A stretch of 64,000 nt of DNA from Sphagnum compactum (taxonomy: Eukaryota > Bryophyta > Sphagnopsida > Sphagnales), in NCBI GenBank assembly GCA_965153455.1, contig OZ234501.1, positions 2,728,001-2,792,000 on the forward strand. The letters run 5' to 3'. Below the pieces are notes generated by a model. The model was not told where the DNA came from. It saw nothing but the letters and a program-made list of their open reading frames with translations, and searched no databases. Both the position numbers and the translations under genes were made by a program. Each line of letters starts with the position of its first letter. The first letter of the stretch is position 1. Shown here piece by piece: positions 23,463 through 35,910 of this stretch.

Positions 23463-26400
23463 TGGACAAGCATGATAAGATACATTTCAAAATCTTTGAT
23501 GGATCTGATTTCTCACTTTGGCAATTTTAGATGGAGATCATTTTCAATGCAAAGAAAGTCATGCGAATAATTGATGAATCAGAATTGTAGCCAACTTTAC
23601 AAGTAGTTGTAGTGGCATGGGATGATTGCAACAACTATGCTTGGATGTTGATTGGCACAAGAATATCTAATTTTTTTTTTATGCAACTCATTCATTGTGC
23701 CACAATCGTAATGATGTGGGTCAAATTTATCATTGTGCATCAACAAAAGACCATTGAAAATTTGCATTTTCTACATCAAAAATTCTTTGATTATCGCATG
23801 ATTAGAGGAGATAACATTACTGATCATGTTGCAAAGGTTGAAAATATGGCACAAGTCCTTAAAGATATTGGACAAACGATAACATTATTGATCATTTGTA
23901 GCTTCCCACCAAGCTACCAGAATATTGTGGTAGCTTGGGATAATTTGCCTACAACTGCTCAAACAATAAGAGGTTTCACAATGCGATTACTCAAACAAGA
24001 TCATCTTGCAAAGGTACAAGGTGATGAGAGTGGTGAAGATTAAGCATTCTTTACATGTTTTGCATGTTTTGCAAGTAATCCTTTGGAAATAAGTACGAGT
24101 TCCAAGTTTGAATAATGCAAACGAGACATCGAATACATCAAAGAGTTTTAAACAAAGATGAAGTGTTTCAACTACAAGGAGTTTGGACACTGGTCAATAG
24201 AATGCCAATAACCCTTAAAGAGGAAATTGAAAGATTCCAGAAGGAGTGATGCAACTGTTGCCAACACAACAGAAGATTCTTCTTTTGATGAGGAAGTATG
24301 TGCATTTTTTGCACAAAGCCATTTTGATCTCAATTATGCATTACACCTTGAACATCCAAATGCCATTGGATCTTGTAGTGCATCCAAGATTGAGAGAAAT
24401 TGGTTTAATGCAACACATGCAACACACACAATGAAATCTGTGACAATTTCTCATGCTAAAATAATAGAATCAGATGCTGCAACATGGTATGCATCTTCGT
24501 GAAAACACACTAAGGTGTAACACTTTTAGGCACATGTGGAAGCCCATAATTGTTAAATTAACATTGCAAAGGCAGTGTGAAGGCAAGATACCTTGAATCA
24601 CATAAGTCATTTTACAAGTTATCATTAAAAATTTACTGAATTTTTTTTAAAAACCCTATTTTACCTTATGGAGAATTTAAATTTGAAAGATGAGCTTCTA
24701 AACTATTAGTTTGTTAAATAAAAGACTTAATAAGAAAAAACCATAATTCAAGGTACATAAAAAATTTTGATCATCAAAATCCCTCCAAAAAGTCCCCCTT
24801 GGTATCAATGTTATCACATCATATTTCCATTGAATCCTTTATTCATTAAATTTTTTTTATGAAAGTGCTCATTAATTATGAATTGTTACAGGTTTTTACG
24901 TACTCTTTTGAAAGTCGATTATGTTATGGTTATTCAAAAACTATCCATGAAATTCATACAATGTGATTATAATATATATAACATTGTAGTGTTGAGTCCT
25001 TTTTCATTTTAGTTGATTCTATTCACATGTCCCATGCGTTCATTCCAAGTTGGATGTTAAGAGCACCAAACTTGTGTTTCTTGGATACAACACTACAACC
25101 AAAGGGTATAGACTCTGGGAACCCAATACAAAAAAGGTGAAAGAAAGTGAGGCTGATGTTATCTTTGATGAAACATCCACCTATAACATTTTCATTCTAA
25201 AGTCTGCACACTTTATTGAGCTATTATAGGGAGCAAAGCAAGCTTTGACACTCATGAGAATAACACAACCTCATATAGTAGGAGAAGTGGGAGCAACACA
25301 ACCTCCAATAGTGAAAGCATAACAAGTTCTTACCGTACAAGCAACATAGCTTCATACTATGGGAGCAACTTTAAGCCATTTCATGTGATGTGAAACGAAA
25401 TGCTGCCAATTGCAGGAAAACCAAAGATCATACAAAATGATTAAGTAGTGGGAGATACTAGTGATCCCAAAACGTTAAACCATTTTCATGACGCTGGACA
25501 ACCCATTTTGCAACATTACATGGACATTCATGACATCATGGCAATTGGCACATGAGTTCACAACACTAATGACATGCACAACTCATTTGCTAATTTGATG
25601 GAATCATGTCAAGAATTCCTAGAGCTTCAAACTTTCAAAGAAACTTTCAAATCTCCTGATGTTTCATCATGGAAAGTAGCCATGGATGAAGAATATGCTT
25701 CCCTACCCAAAAATGGAACATGGGAATTAGGTCATTGCCAATAAGGAGAATAATTGTTTGTTGTAAATGGGTTTTTAAACTCAAATACAAGTCCAATGGC
25801 TCCATTGAACACTACAAGGCTTGGTTAGTTGCAAAAGGATACTCACAAAAGGCTAGCATTGATTTTATAGAGATTTATTTTCCAGTAATGAAGAATGATT
25901 CTATTCGAACTATTTTTGCAATAGCTATTACTCACAAAATGCATATCCATCAATTTGACATCTATATTGTTTTCCTCAATGGAGATTTAACAGAAGAAAT
26001 ATACATGATACAACTTGAAGGCTATGTGCAACTTGGGGAAAAGGCACTTGTTTGCAGACTCAAAAAAAGTTTATATGGCCTTAAACAAGTAGTCAAGTAA
26101 TGGAACATCAAGTTTGACACATTCCCAAAGGAGTGACTAATGAAGCTAATCCTTATCTTTATCATAACCAAAATGTGACAAAGACTATTTGTGCCATATT
26201 TGTGGATGATGGAATTTTGTGTGCAGTTAATGAACAAGAAGCTCACAATATTATCAACCACCCACAAATTGTTAGATCATTTGAAGATCAATAGATTACT
26301 ATGTTGGATTTCAAATCACTATTAATCCTTTAAATCATTCGATCTTCATGAATCAAAGTCGATAGATCAAAGACATCATTAAGTGTTTTAAATGGACAAT

Positions 26401-26650
26401 GTTAATCCTTTCACTACTGTCTTCGATACACATACCTTACTCAGTCCTCAAGCTGGACCAAAAGATGAGGAAGTCCAAGTTCCCTACAAAGAAGTAGTTG
26501 GGAACTTGATGTATGCTATGACGATGACATAACTTGATATAACATATTTAGTTAGCATGGTAGCCAGGTATAGTGAAAAGCCTAAGAACTTTCACTAGTC
26601 TACTATGAAGAGGATTTTACGGTATTTGAAAGGGATTGTTAACCATGGCC
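23463..26650 (+). mobile_element. Ty1/copia LTR-retrotransposon relic
   Basis: The gag part starts MDKHDKIHFKIFDGSDFSLW at 23463 and continues through a UBN2-like region (FFDYRMIRGDNITDHVAKVE near 23790). A zinc knuckle near 24164-24207 has its second Cys replaced by Tyr (CFNYKEFGHWSIEC). A linker reading LVFLGYNTTTKGYRLW follows near 25060-25120. The reverse transcriptase begins SWKVAMDEEYASL at about 25670, then IVCCKWVFKLKYKSNGSIEH and ALVCRLKKSLYGLKQ (25720-26100), then RNase-H-proximal LDITYLVSMVARY-like debris near 26530. Protease and most of the integrase are missing between about 24500 and 25040. Stops and frameshifts are frequent. A purine tract CAAGCAGGGGGAGCTTG near 26763 could be the polypurine tract, but no LTR pair was found. 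Confidence 0.8.
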
Positions 26651-26779
26651 TACTATGGGACTAAAGCAGACATTGTTTTGCATGGAACATAAAAATGCCA
26701 ACCTAAAAGAATCCATGGAAATCTCAAGGTTTGAATCAGGCCAAAATTTTAATAAGGAATCCAAGCAGGGGGAGCTTGT

Positions 26780-28150
26780 GTTCAGTAGGTGCAAAACTAG
26801 CAACATGTTAATCATCTCCAAAGACGCCAAAGTTGGGGCAAGAGGGGCAAGAGGCCTAGTAGCACATGCAAATTCCCTGGCATGCCCTACAGCTAAACTT
26901 CATCCCAACCGATGAAGGGGGGGGGGTGCCATAAGGGTAGAATCTAAATCGAACAAAGCTAATGACGCACCCCCAATTGAGGACAAGGTCATCGCCTACA
27001 TCCGCAAAAAATGTTTTGCTTTAAACTCCTCACAATCACCAAAGGAATCGTCGAAGGTGCACCTTAGTCTCTTTATACCCAGCTAATCCCCCATGAAGGG
27101 GAAAAGAAAGACACCATTGAGAGAACAATAATAATAAGTGTCAGGTTGCCAAATCAAATGAGTCACATGCTAGGCGATCAAGAAGAAGGCGAAAAGCAAA
27201 CTGCACCTTTCACTAAAAAATGAAAGGGACGTGTGTGTACAAACATGGACATGGAAGGCCCAAATGGAAGGCGTTCAAAAGATCTAATGCAAAAATCTAA
27301 GCCTAGGCCACTAGGGGTGCAGAGGGACCAAAGAGGAGATAGAAAAATCCTAGAACACCATCTAGAAGGAAAACATGATAAGCTTAACAATGCTTTTGAT
27401 GCCAAGCCATACCACATTCAAAAAATAAGACCCCACAACCGGAACATGGAATGTCGCAAAGGGCCCCACCCCTACCCTTAAGGGATGATGAAACAATAGA
27501 AGGGTTGCAAGTCGCTCGAGGAATCAAATCGAAACGAAAACCCGAGGGAGGCCCAAGAATTAAAGAAAAAAGGGCCTCCATAGCGCCAAAGGACAATGAA
27601 AAAAAATGAGAAAATGAAAGAAGAAAAAAGGAAAGAAACAAACAAATCAAAAAGGAAAAGAGAAAGAAAGAAAAGAAAGGAAAAAAAGCCAAAAATAAAA
27701 TTATATATATATATATATATCCCGACCTTAGGTCGTTGCTCTACTCCCACCTACCAACCCCTCTCCTCCTCACATTGCCATGCTATTCCCAACCCCCAAC
27801 CTGCTTCCTCCTACCATCGTCAGGACATCTCCCCCAGGCATTGACATGCCTCCTGCCATCACTAGACCTAGCTCTGGCCTTGTTTCCTACAACTGAGAAG
27901 CTTCCTCTTCTCTAGCAAAGGTGCTCCACCATGCAACAATGCAACAAATACCCAAACACAGGTCCAAGCCACAAAGCCTCCTCCACCTTACAAATGTTTT
28001 GATTTTTTTGTTACAATCAATACTAACAACTCCCAACTTCCATTGTGCCCAAACCCATGCTCAAAAGTTTCGTTGGAAATCTCTTAACCCTAATCAAACT
28101 CTAGCCAGGCAGCAACATGATATCCTTTGCAGAAATTTTTAATTATTTTT
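26780..28150. other. Retroelement-like debris and low-complexity purine tract
   Basis: 26780-27500 is moderately GC-rich with minor open frames (EDKVIAYIRKKCFALNSSQS near 26990), possibly a LINE or gag remnant. 27595-27700 is an almost pure A/G tract, followed by an (AT)n microsatellite at 27702-27720. No host gene was seen. Confidence 0.45.
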
Positions 28151-30540
28151 TTCTGCTCGGTGAAATGTTAACTGCTTTTGTGCTTTTCGTCAACAATTCC
28201 TCCATTTCCTCCAATGTCATAGAGAGCATTTTCGAGACATGAAAACTGAGCAAATGAAGAAAAGCACAAAAGATCCTTCAAAATACAAAGAGAAATAAAA
28301 GGAGAGGGTTTTATGAATCGTTTATAGATATCCATTTGAGTTTGAAATGAGAAAAATAAAATAATCCAACCTCTTGTGAACACATATCCTTCCACAAGCA
28401 AGCAATCTGAAATGTTTTCTATGACTATAACTCGACATGCTAGACTTCATATATGCAAAGAACATCATATTTTATTTCCGTTATATTGCTTTGCATCTTC
28501 ACTTAAAAACTTGTCCTCAAATTTGCCTAAACTGAGGATACTGACGTATTGGCCCCCAAATTTCACACACTTTATGAATAACTTGAATGATAACACAAAC
28601 CCTGAGGGACTGTCGCACTTGATAAGTGTCAATCCTCCGCCAAACTTTGCATGAAGCAAACAACAGTCTACTTGGCTATTTTTGCAGTCCAGATGTTCAG
28701 CAGCTTTTTGTAAGGCAGGCGCCAAGCCAGAGACAAAGTTAGAAACTACACCTTAGGGAGAAAGATATGCAACTGGAGACAACATCTTTTAGGTGAAGAG
28801 CTTGAATAATTGTTTTGGTGTTTGTGGAGAGTCACTTACCCTCCATAAAAATTTATGCCTCAAGTGGGCACGGCACCTTATGAGTAATAAGGTGCCCCCT
28901 CCTCAAATGTATCACAGCCCTTTAAATTCCTACCACATTTTAGATTGGCATGAGCATACCCAAACAGTCATTTTATTTTACTTCAAACCCGAATCCATTT
29001 ATTTTGAATTAGCTTTCGCTTCAACCCTAATCCATTCCTATAATTTGCTTCAATTACCCTAATCCATCAAATTTGATTACCTTAACCCCTTATGTGGTCC
29101 CTTCGTGTGATTAGAGCTCTTTAGTTATGCTATTCCACCAAAGTTTGATTACCCTATCTTCTTGTCAAATTAAGTAGAAATGAATTAAGAATTTGGGTGA
29201 GGAGAATTCTTAAGACTTTCATGGGAATTTCGATTAATTTATATAAATTTTAAAATTCACATAGATGAATATTTTCAAATTTTCAAATTGGAGCAATGAA
29301 AGTGTGAAAATTGGTCCATGCTATCTAATTACATTTGAGAAGAAAAGCATTGGGTCCTGCAACAAGCTCACAATACAAGACTTTGTCTCTCCTTTTTTTT
29401 CTTTTCTTCTTTTTTGGCCCTTGCACATGCATAGAGCATCAGCTATGGCTCACGTTTCAGAGGAATCTCCTAACTAAAATGTAATAATTTAATCCAAATT
29501 TAAGGTAACTTATAGCTTTTGACTCTTGAATAATCTCACTTGATATCTTATGAAATGTAATTAAAATGATGAAAAGTAATGGATAGGAGACCTAGATAGA
29601 AAACTAGAATAAAAACATTTAAGAACCAGACTTCACCCATGTGCAAAATCTAAAAACTCTAATTTCAAGTGCTAATATGACCACATTGAAGTTAGACAAT
29701 CAATCAATTCCGACACTAGCCCACCAAAACTGACCATCATAAAGGCAACTTCATCGCTAGTACATTAATTCATGTAATTCAGCTTGAATCAACCCTAAAC
29801 AATCAATCAAATATTTAATTATCTTCAGGAACATCATTCTTACCTAATGTCGTAGTTCCATCACCATCCATCCATCTTCTTTTTTGGAAAAAAAGAAACT
29901 AGAGTGATCCCAGAGAGCAAATTGATTGGAAGGGAGAAATGATGCCTAGTTTTTTTTCAAATATTTTTAAAAATAAATTTTAATATTTTAATTATTTTCA
30001 TAATTTTAACTACTAAAAGTAATATATTTTTAATTAATTAAAAATAAATTATGTATATATATATATAATTTTTAATGTGAAATTTATGGTTGGAACTTGG
30101 GGGTGGACCTGGCAGGCTCGGAGCTCTGCAGGTTCCCAGGGAGCTAGCTAGCTTGTGGGGGTTTTATGCTCCAGGCTCTTGCAGTTGCAATATGTACTGA
30201 ACCAGAATGTCCTAAAATTGGCAGATTTTACATTGTGTCGCCGATGCACGAGAACCCAGATCATGTTCATGATTCTCAGATTGAGCTAAAGTTATAGAAG
30301 TTCATAGTAGACTGTCTCTTGGCAGTGTCTTTTGTCTTTTGATTCCCGCAGTGCACTAGTGATATTCAAGCTTTGATAATCTCTTGTTGATCTGCACTTG
30401 GTGTTGGCAGCTTGTATCCATGGAGATCTTATGCGTGGAGATATTATTATGCTGCATGATGTCTGTCGTGCAGAGTTGAAGATCTCGAGTGGCAGTAAGC
30501 TGCTGCATGGAGTCAATGAGACAGTTGCATTTTAAATTCC
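28151..30540. other. AT-rich spacer, nothing recognised
   Basis: Only short open frames. A very AT-rich, foldable segment lies at 29955-30070. Confidence 0.5.
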
Positions 30541-30546
30541 CAATGG

Positions 30547-30550
<4 letters not shown>

Positions 30551-30587
<37 letters not shown>

Positions 30588-30595
30588 AGTGTAGT
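30551..30595 (+). promoter_or_regulatory. (GA)n tract upstream of the OVATE-like gene
   Basis: An uninterrupted GA dinucleotide run of about 45 bases ends some 150 bases before the ATG at 30747. GA repeats in plant promoters and leaders are bound by BBR/BPC proteins; that use here is inference. Confidence 0.6.
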
Positions 30596-30746
30596 TCCAG
30601 AAACCAGCCCATATTGCAAGCAACTGTTTCAATGTTGAAGTTCTTGGCGAATGCTGGAGGAGGCGGTACTAGTGGTGTAGCTAGCTCGGGTGCAGCAGCT
30701 GGTACTGAGACTAGGATCGACGCATAGCAGTGCTAGGATCGACACA

Positions 30747-33700
30747 ATGGCGCTCCAGACTCCAAGTTCGACGACTAGTGCAGCAGTTGCTGGCAAGCAG
30801 GCTGGCGGTGAGTCTGGAAGCAGTACTACTGGACCTGCACTACTCACACTGCAAGGATTCCTCAGTGGGTTAGATTCCGAGAAGAAAAAGCGACCCAAGT
30901 TGTTGGGAAAACAGTTTAAGAAGCTGATCAGCTCGACGGCAGCAGGAGGAGCAGCGGCAGCTCCGTCAACACCACGAAGTACTACTGCTGCACGCATATC
31001 GGCCAATTCCCCCAGCACAGCAGCTACTACGTCCAACAGCTTGGAGCCAAGCAACAGCAGCGTCCAGGTACTAGCCAGTCAGGAACTAGGCTCTGAAAGT
31101 CATGGGTCGGGAGTTCTTCACGCGAAGCTGCTGGACTCTACCGAGCTCTTTTCCAGCTCCAAGGCAGCGAGTCCACTCCATGCTACAAGTTTACTGTCCC
31201 AAGAGTCGCCGCGAGAACTAGAATCGATCAGCTCCAAGGTAGAAAGAGGACTAGAATTATATCATGAGTACTCCGGGGTTGACGAAACTGTTTCCTTGAG
31301 CAGCTCCAAGACAGGAGCTGGGAAGCTAGCTGGGGCGCGTGCTCATCCGGTAGAACATCATGTCAAAGAACTAGGGAATCATGTGATCACCGGCGGAAAG
31401 CTAGAGTCGAGAGATCAATATGAGAAGAACGTCAGATACAATCAAAAGCCTCCCACTGCACAGTCGACAAGATTAAGCTCTCCAAGGTCCAGCATAGAAC
31501 ACCAGGAGTACAAGAGCCCATCAAACCTAGAGATCAGAGATGGGCAGAACTCACGGCACAAAAAAGTTTCACAAACCTCGAAGGCCGCGTCATTGAACTC
31601 AAGAATAGCGAATCCAGAGAGAGACATGAGTAGCCTAGAGAGAGATGCAGAATACGCATTGTCATCATGGGTTCAGGCGGGGAAACAGCTTTCACCGGTC
31701 AGCCGGAAGATTTCGATTCCGAAAACAGGGAAAGACTCAGCATTTCGCCATACAGCTATGCAACTTGGGGATCAGGCTCCAAGTGCTGCCGGATCAAGAG
31801 TCGTTCAGGCTGCAGGACAGAGAGATCATGAGCTCTCCAGATACACCCAAAAGCTTCCGAAGCTAAAGACTAGGCCGATCAGGAGCCCAGAACATGAGCT
31901 ACTGAATGCTGCAGGTCATGGTACTCACGCCATGGAGCACACTAGAGCAGATCTGCATCTTGTTAGGCATCATCAGTACGACTCCGGAGCTGATGACGAT
32001 GATCCTTGGGACTCGCGTTCCAAGAGAAATTCGAGGACAAGGCGGATCAGACCGACTACAGAACACGACAATCACATACATGAGTACAGTAGGGTCAGGT
32101 CGACACCCGCGCGAGAAGATGAGTATAGCTCCGATGGCGTTGACGAGAGCCTGAGTTCCCACGATTCACGTTCGAGGAGAGCAGCAGCTGGGAAACTAGT
32201 CCGTGGCTCTTACGGAGACAAGTTCAGGGTCAACAAAATGAGCCCCAGAAGGCCGCAGCAGCAGGAGCAGCATCACAGAGAGAGACTAGATGAGTACAGC
32301 TTGCAGGGGCTGCAGCAGGATGAGAACGTTTCGTTGCATTCCAAGAGCTCAGCAGGCCGTTTGAGGACAGGAAACAAACTCGCAGCTGGTCGTGACTCAG
32401 AGCTGCGTGCAGGACATCATGGTGTCAGAGTGCAGGAGATGGCGAGGAACAGCTCAAGACCACAACAACACCACAGCTTGTTGCAGGAGAGAGGTGATCA
32501 GTACTCGGGGGTTGAGTCTAGTACCATTTCTTTTACGTCCAAGATGTCAGGCTCCGCGAAGACAGGCAAATCGACAGGTCGTCGAAGACTACCCCACGGT
32601 CACGGTGATCTAGAGAGAGACGAGTACAGCTCCAAAGCAGCTGATGATGAGGAGCTTTCGGTGCAGTATTCCAAGGAAGATGCATCGGGTTGGAGGAGGA
32701 GAAGCAGGAATTCGGTCCGACCGCGTGGGTCTGATGATGGAAAGAATTATCATGTGGGCCGGGACCGTGATCAGAATTCCGAGTACAACCCAAAAATTGC
32801 GACTTCGAAGACACCAGCAGCTCGGGAGCAACGCCACGGCCTCGGCGTGCAGGAGCTGCGCCACAAGACTGATCATCACCTGAGTCCTAAGAAGCTGCAC
32901 CCGACTAGTAGAGATGAACATTTCAAGTACGACGATGAGTCACGGATCTTGGGTTTGAACAAGGCGGGCAAGAAGCCGAGATCAGTCGGTGCAAATGCAG
33001 CAGCTCGCGGTGGCATTGATCATCATGACCATAGTACTCGAGATGATCACAACAACCTCATGCAGCAGAACAAGTCCAATCTAAGAATTGATTCTGTAGA
33101 CGAGTCACCAAGCCCGTCCGTGGTGTCTAGAAGATCATCTTCTTCTGGGCGCTCAGCTCATCAGGATGTCGACTTGTTCCTCCACGGCAGGAGTCCTGCA
33201 AAGTCTGATGCAGTTTCTCATGAGCTCCATGAGACGGGTTTCTCGAGTTCTCATGTATCTAGTAGCGAAGCCAGAGATCATTACAGGCGTAGTAAGCATA
33301 CTAGAGCTCGCTCAAGAACGTTGAGTGTCACGAGCCAGAAAGAGTGGAGAAGCCTGCATGGCCTGCAGGCAGCTGCAGCTGTGAGGTATCCCAACACTAG
33401 ACATGCAGCTGCAGCTGGGGAGCTTGTCGACGGCGCTACCGGCCGATACCCATTTGCTGATCGAGATAGATCATCAAGAGTACTCAGCGGTACCGATTCT
33501 GGACAAGAGACGGATCAATCACCGCGAGATCACCGCAGTACTGATGGCAGCTCGCACCTCAACTACAGTCCAGGTACAAGTCTTGAAGAATTCTAGAGAC
33601 TTTTGTTCTAGAGCTTTGAGTTCAGCTTGTTGGATGATGGATCACCTGACCTGAGCATGAGGAAGTTGCTTGAACCTGACGTCTGATCGGATGTATATTA

Positions 33701-34919
33701 TTCCAATTGTTTTCTCCTTGTGTACTCTGAATGTGTAGACGAGTCGAGTTGTGGAGGAGATGTGGGCAACAACTTGAGTGTATCAGACATGATCGGCAAC
33801 GTCTCTAGATCCGCATCGAGCGCGGCTCTCATGAGTAATTCCGGGACGGTATCGGATCAGGGTGCACAAGACAATTGGGTCACGGATCAGGACGACCGTA
33901 AAGATCAATGGATCGACAAGGGAAGAAGAGAAGGTCATGGCGGCGGCGGAGGTCGTCTGAGTGCGTCGTCGAGCTCATCACGCAGCTCATTCACGACCAC
34001 GTCTCGTGTACCCAACAGCTACGTCCCGCAGTCGCTGCTCCCTAGATCAAAATCCTCAAGCTCAAGCTCCAAATTCCAGAAACGTACAAAGCTGGCGCAG
34101 GATGCGAACCTGCTGCAACCTTCCAATTCCTCACGCGGGAGCTTCAAAGTCGAACGTCCAGCTAGTGCAGCTCCTGCAGTCGACGAGGCGCTGATCAGCA
34201 GCAGCAACTTAGTGCCAGCTTCAAATCGGCAAGCGAAGAGGTCGATGAAACGCCGCCCTGCATCATCGTCCTCGAAGCTAGTCGTCTTACTCGGAAAATA
34301 CGGGAACAAGAAGGGGCTACGAATTGCAGGTCTGCAACAGGCCACAGCAGCCTCCATGAATCCACATCCCAACAGCTCGAATCCGTCACAGATGAAGAAT
34401 TCTAACGACACTAGAAACTCAGCAGCCAAACAAGAAGCTGATATTCTCGAGCCAGCTGCAGAAGCTGAGCGACAGTACGAGAGTCTGAATAGCAAGGAAG
34501 CAGTAGCGGTTTTCCAAGACGAGGTCGCAAGGATGATGATGATGATGAAGAACAAGAAGATCTTGAAGAAGGATTCAAGAAGCAGCAACAACAACAGCAG
34601 CAGATCAAACAAGGAGGAGCTAACGGATGCGGTTCAGGACTTCTTCACGGGATACATGCGACTTCACTCACCCATTTACCTCAAGATGCTACAAGATTTC
34701 TTCACTGCTGTGTGCTTGGATTGCTACAAAAGACCTCTAGTAGCATCAGCGTTCAAGATTCATACTAGTAGCAAGGTGCAGGCTCAACAGCAGCCATCAC
34801 CGCCTTCTGCAGCAGCAACAGGAGCTCCAGGACCTCGACATTCCTCGAGCGGCGCTTCTTTAGAATCCGAGTGCGCTTGCCCCGCCGCGCGATCAGTCCC
34901 CAAAAAACTGCATACTTAA
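30747..34919 (+). CDS. Very large disordered protein with OVATE-like C-terminus
   Basis: Two exons, 30747-33573 and 33739-34919, joined by a 165-bp GT-AG intron whose phases close (CCA G|AC GAG), give 1335 residues. The ATG at 30747 is chosen because the open frame reaches further only through a GTG. N-terminal residues 30-65 hold a hydrophobic then basic segment (LLTLQGFLSGLDSEKKKRPK). Residues about 170-790 are Ser/Arg/His-rich and carry around a dozen degenerate modules opening with E/D-E-Y-S (HEYSGVDETVSL, REDEYSSDGVDESLS, LDEYSLQGLQQDENVS and others). The C-terminal 1195-1275 region reads VFQDEVARMMMMM, a Ser/Asn insert, then FFTGYMRLHSPIYLKMLQDF, which fits the OVATE pattern (sMxeMI ... 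YLxLNSpxyhxxIxxaF). OVATE proteins repress transcription with TALE homeodomain partners but are normally 200-400 residues, so assignment is tentative. GC content and codon use look like a real gene. Confidence 0.8.
33574..33738 (+). other. Intron of the OVATE-like gene
   Basis: Donor CAG|GTACAAG, acceptor preceded by a pyrimidine-rich stretch ending GTGTAG. Reading through would stop at TAG 33594-33596, so splicing is required for the C-terminal domain. Confidence 0.75.
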
Positions 34920-35440
34920 GCAGCGTGCCCGTCGCGGCCATTCATGATTTGGATCCTACAGAACATTCCATTCTTTGAAAATTTGGAGAAAATTCTTCCT
35001 GACACATACTATTGTCTGAAATTCCAAAGAAATTATTCAAAGCACTTTTGCCTCATAACTTTTTCAGAAATTTTGGAATTCTCATGTATTTTAAAAAGTA
35101 GCAAAACAAAATATTATTATACTCAAATCCATCCATATATACAACATCTTCAAACAAGGGGGTGTATCACACTGTGACCTTGCCATTTACATTAAAAAGT
35201 ATCTTCTTAAGGCAAAAGAAGAATTATGGAAAATCAAATATTTCACCATGCAAATATATAATCTTCAAACAATCCTCTAAAAGAAACCAAAATCCTTCAA
35301 GATATTATAACTCTGTAACTAATCTCAAGTTTCAAACACAAGCCAAAATATCATCTTTCAAAAATCCTCAAATAAAAATAAGATCTATTACCTAGGGGCC
35401 AAAATCCCTTAAGCTACTATACCTTATGTGAACACAAATA
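34920..35440. other. 3' flank, AT-rich
   Basis: Presumed 3' untranslated region and spacer; no other feature seen. Confidence 0.45.
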
Positions 35441-35465
35441 TCCTTGCCTCCGTAGGCAAGGCCAA

Positions 35466-35910
35466 CAAATCTTCCCACTCTTCACAGCCATCCTCATTAG
35501 TTTCTTTCTTTGCCCATTTCATTAAATGTACTAGCAAAGAATCTTCCCACTCTTCACAATTATCCTCATTAGTTTCTTTCTTTGCCCATTTCATTAAATG
35601 TACTAGCAAAGAATCTTCCCACTCTTCACAACCATCCTCATTAGTTTCTTTCTTTGCCCATTTCATTAAATGTACTAGCAAAGAATCTTCCCACTCTTCA
35701 CAACCATCCTCATTAATTTCTTTCTTTGCCCATTTCATTAAATGTACTAGCAAAGAATCTTCCCACTCTTCATGACCATCCCTCATTAGTTTCTTTGCCC
35801 ACTACATTAAATGTATTAACAAAAAAGTGAACATTTAAATGTATTAGCAAAGAATCTTTCACTCTTCATAACCATCTTCTTTAGTTTTTTTGGTCATTAC
35901 ATTAAATGTA
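35466..35910. repeat. 72-bp minisatellite, open on both strands
   Basis: Five near-identical 72-bp units start at 35471, 35543, 35615, 35687 and 35759 (CTTCCCACTCTTCACA...), with decayed further copies to about 35910. As 72 is a multiple of three, both strands stay open: the minus strand repeats EEWEDSLLVHLMKWAKKETN plus EDGC, the plus strand SSHSSQPSSLVSFFAHFIKC plus TSKE. The minus-strand frame continues past the array into LALPTEARIFVFT. No start context or neighbouring exon supports a gene. Confidence 0.85.

Noticed and set aside
27384-27750. Minus-strand frames rich in Phe/Ser/Leu
   Set aside because: They are the complement of a pure A/G tract; low complexity, not a membrane protein.
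30690-30746. Longer N-terminus for the OVATE-like protein
   Set aside because: The upstream frame begins with GTG, not ATG; the ATG at 30747 is the first in-frame start.
34019-34612. 197-codon minus-strand frame in the OVATE-like gene
   Set aside because: Antisense to Ser/Asn codon runs; Leu/Ser low complexity.
35466-35786. CRISPR-like array
   Set aside because: Units are contiguous 72-bp copies without spacers, in a plant nuclear context; a minisatellite.
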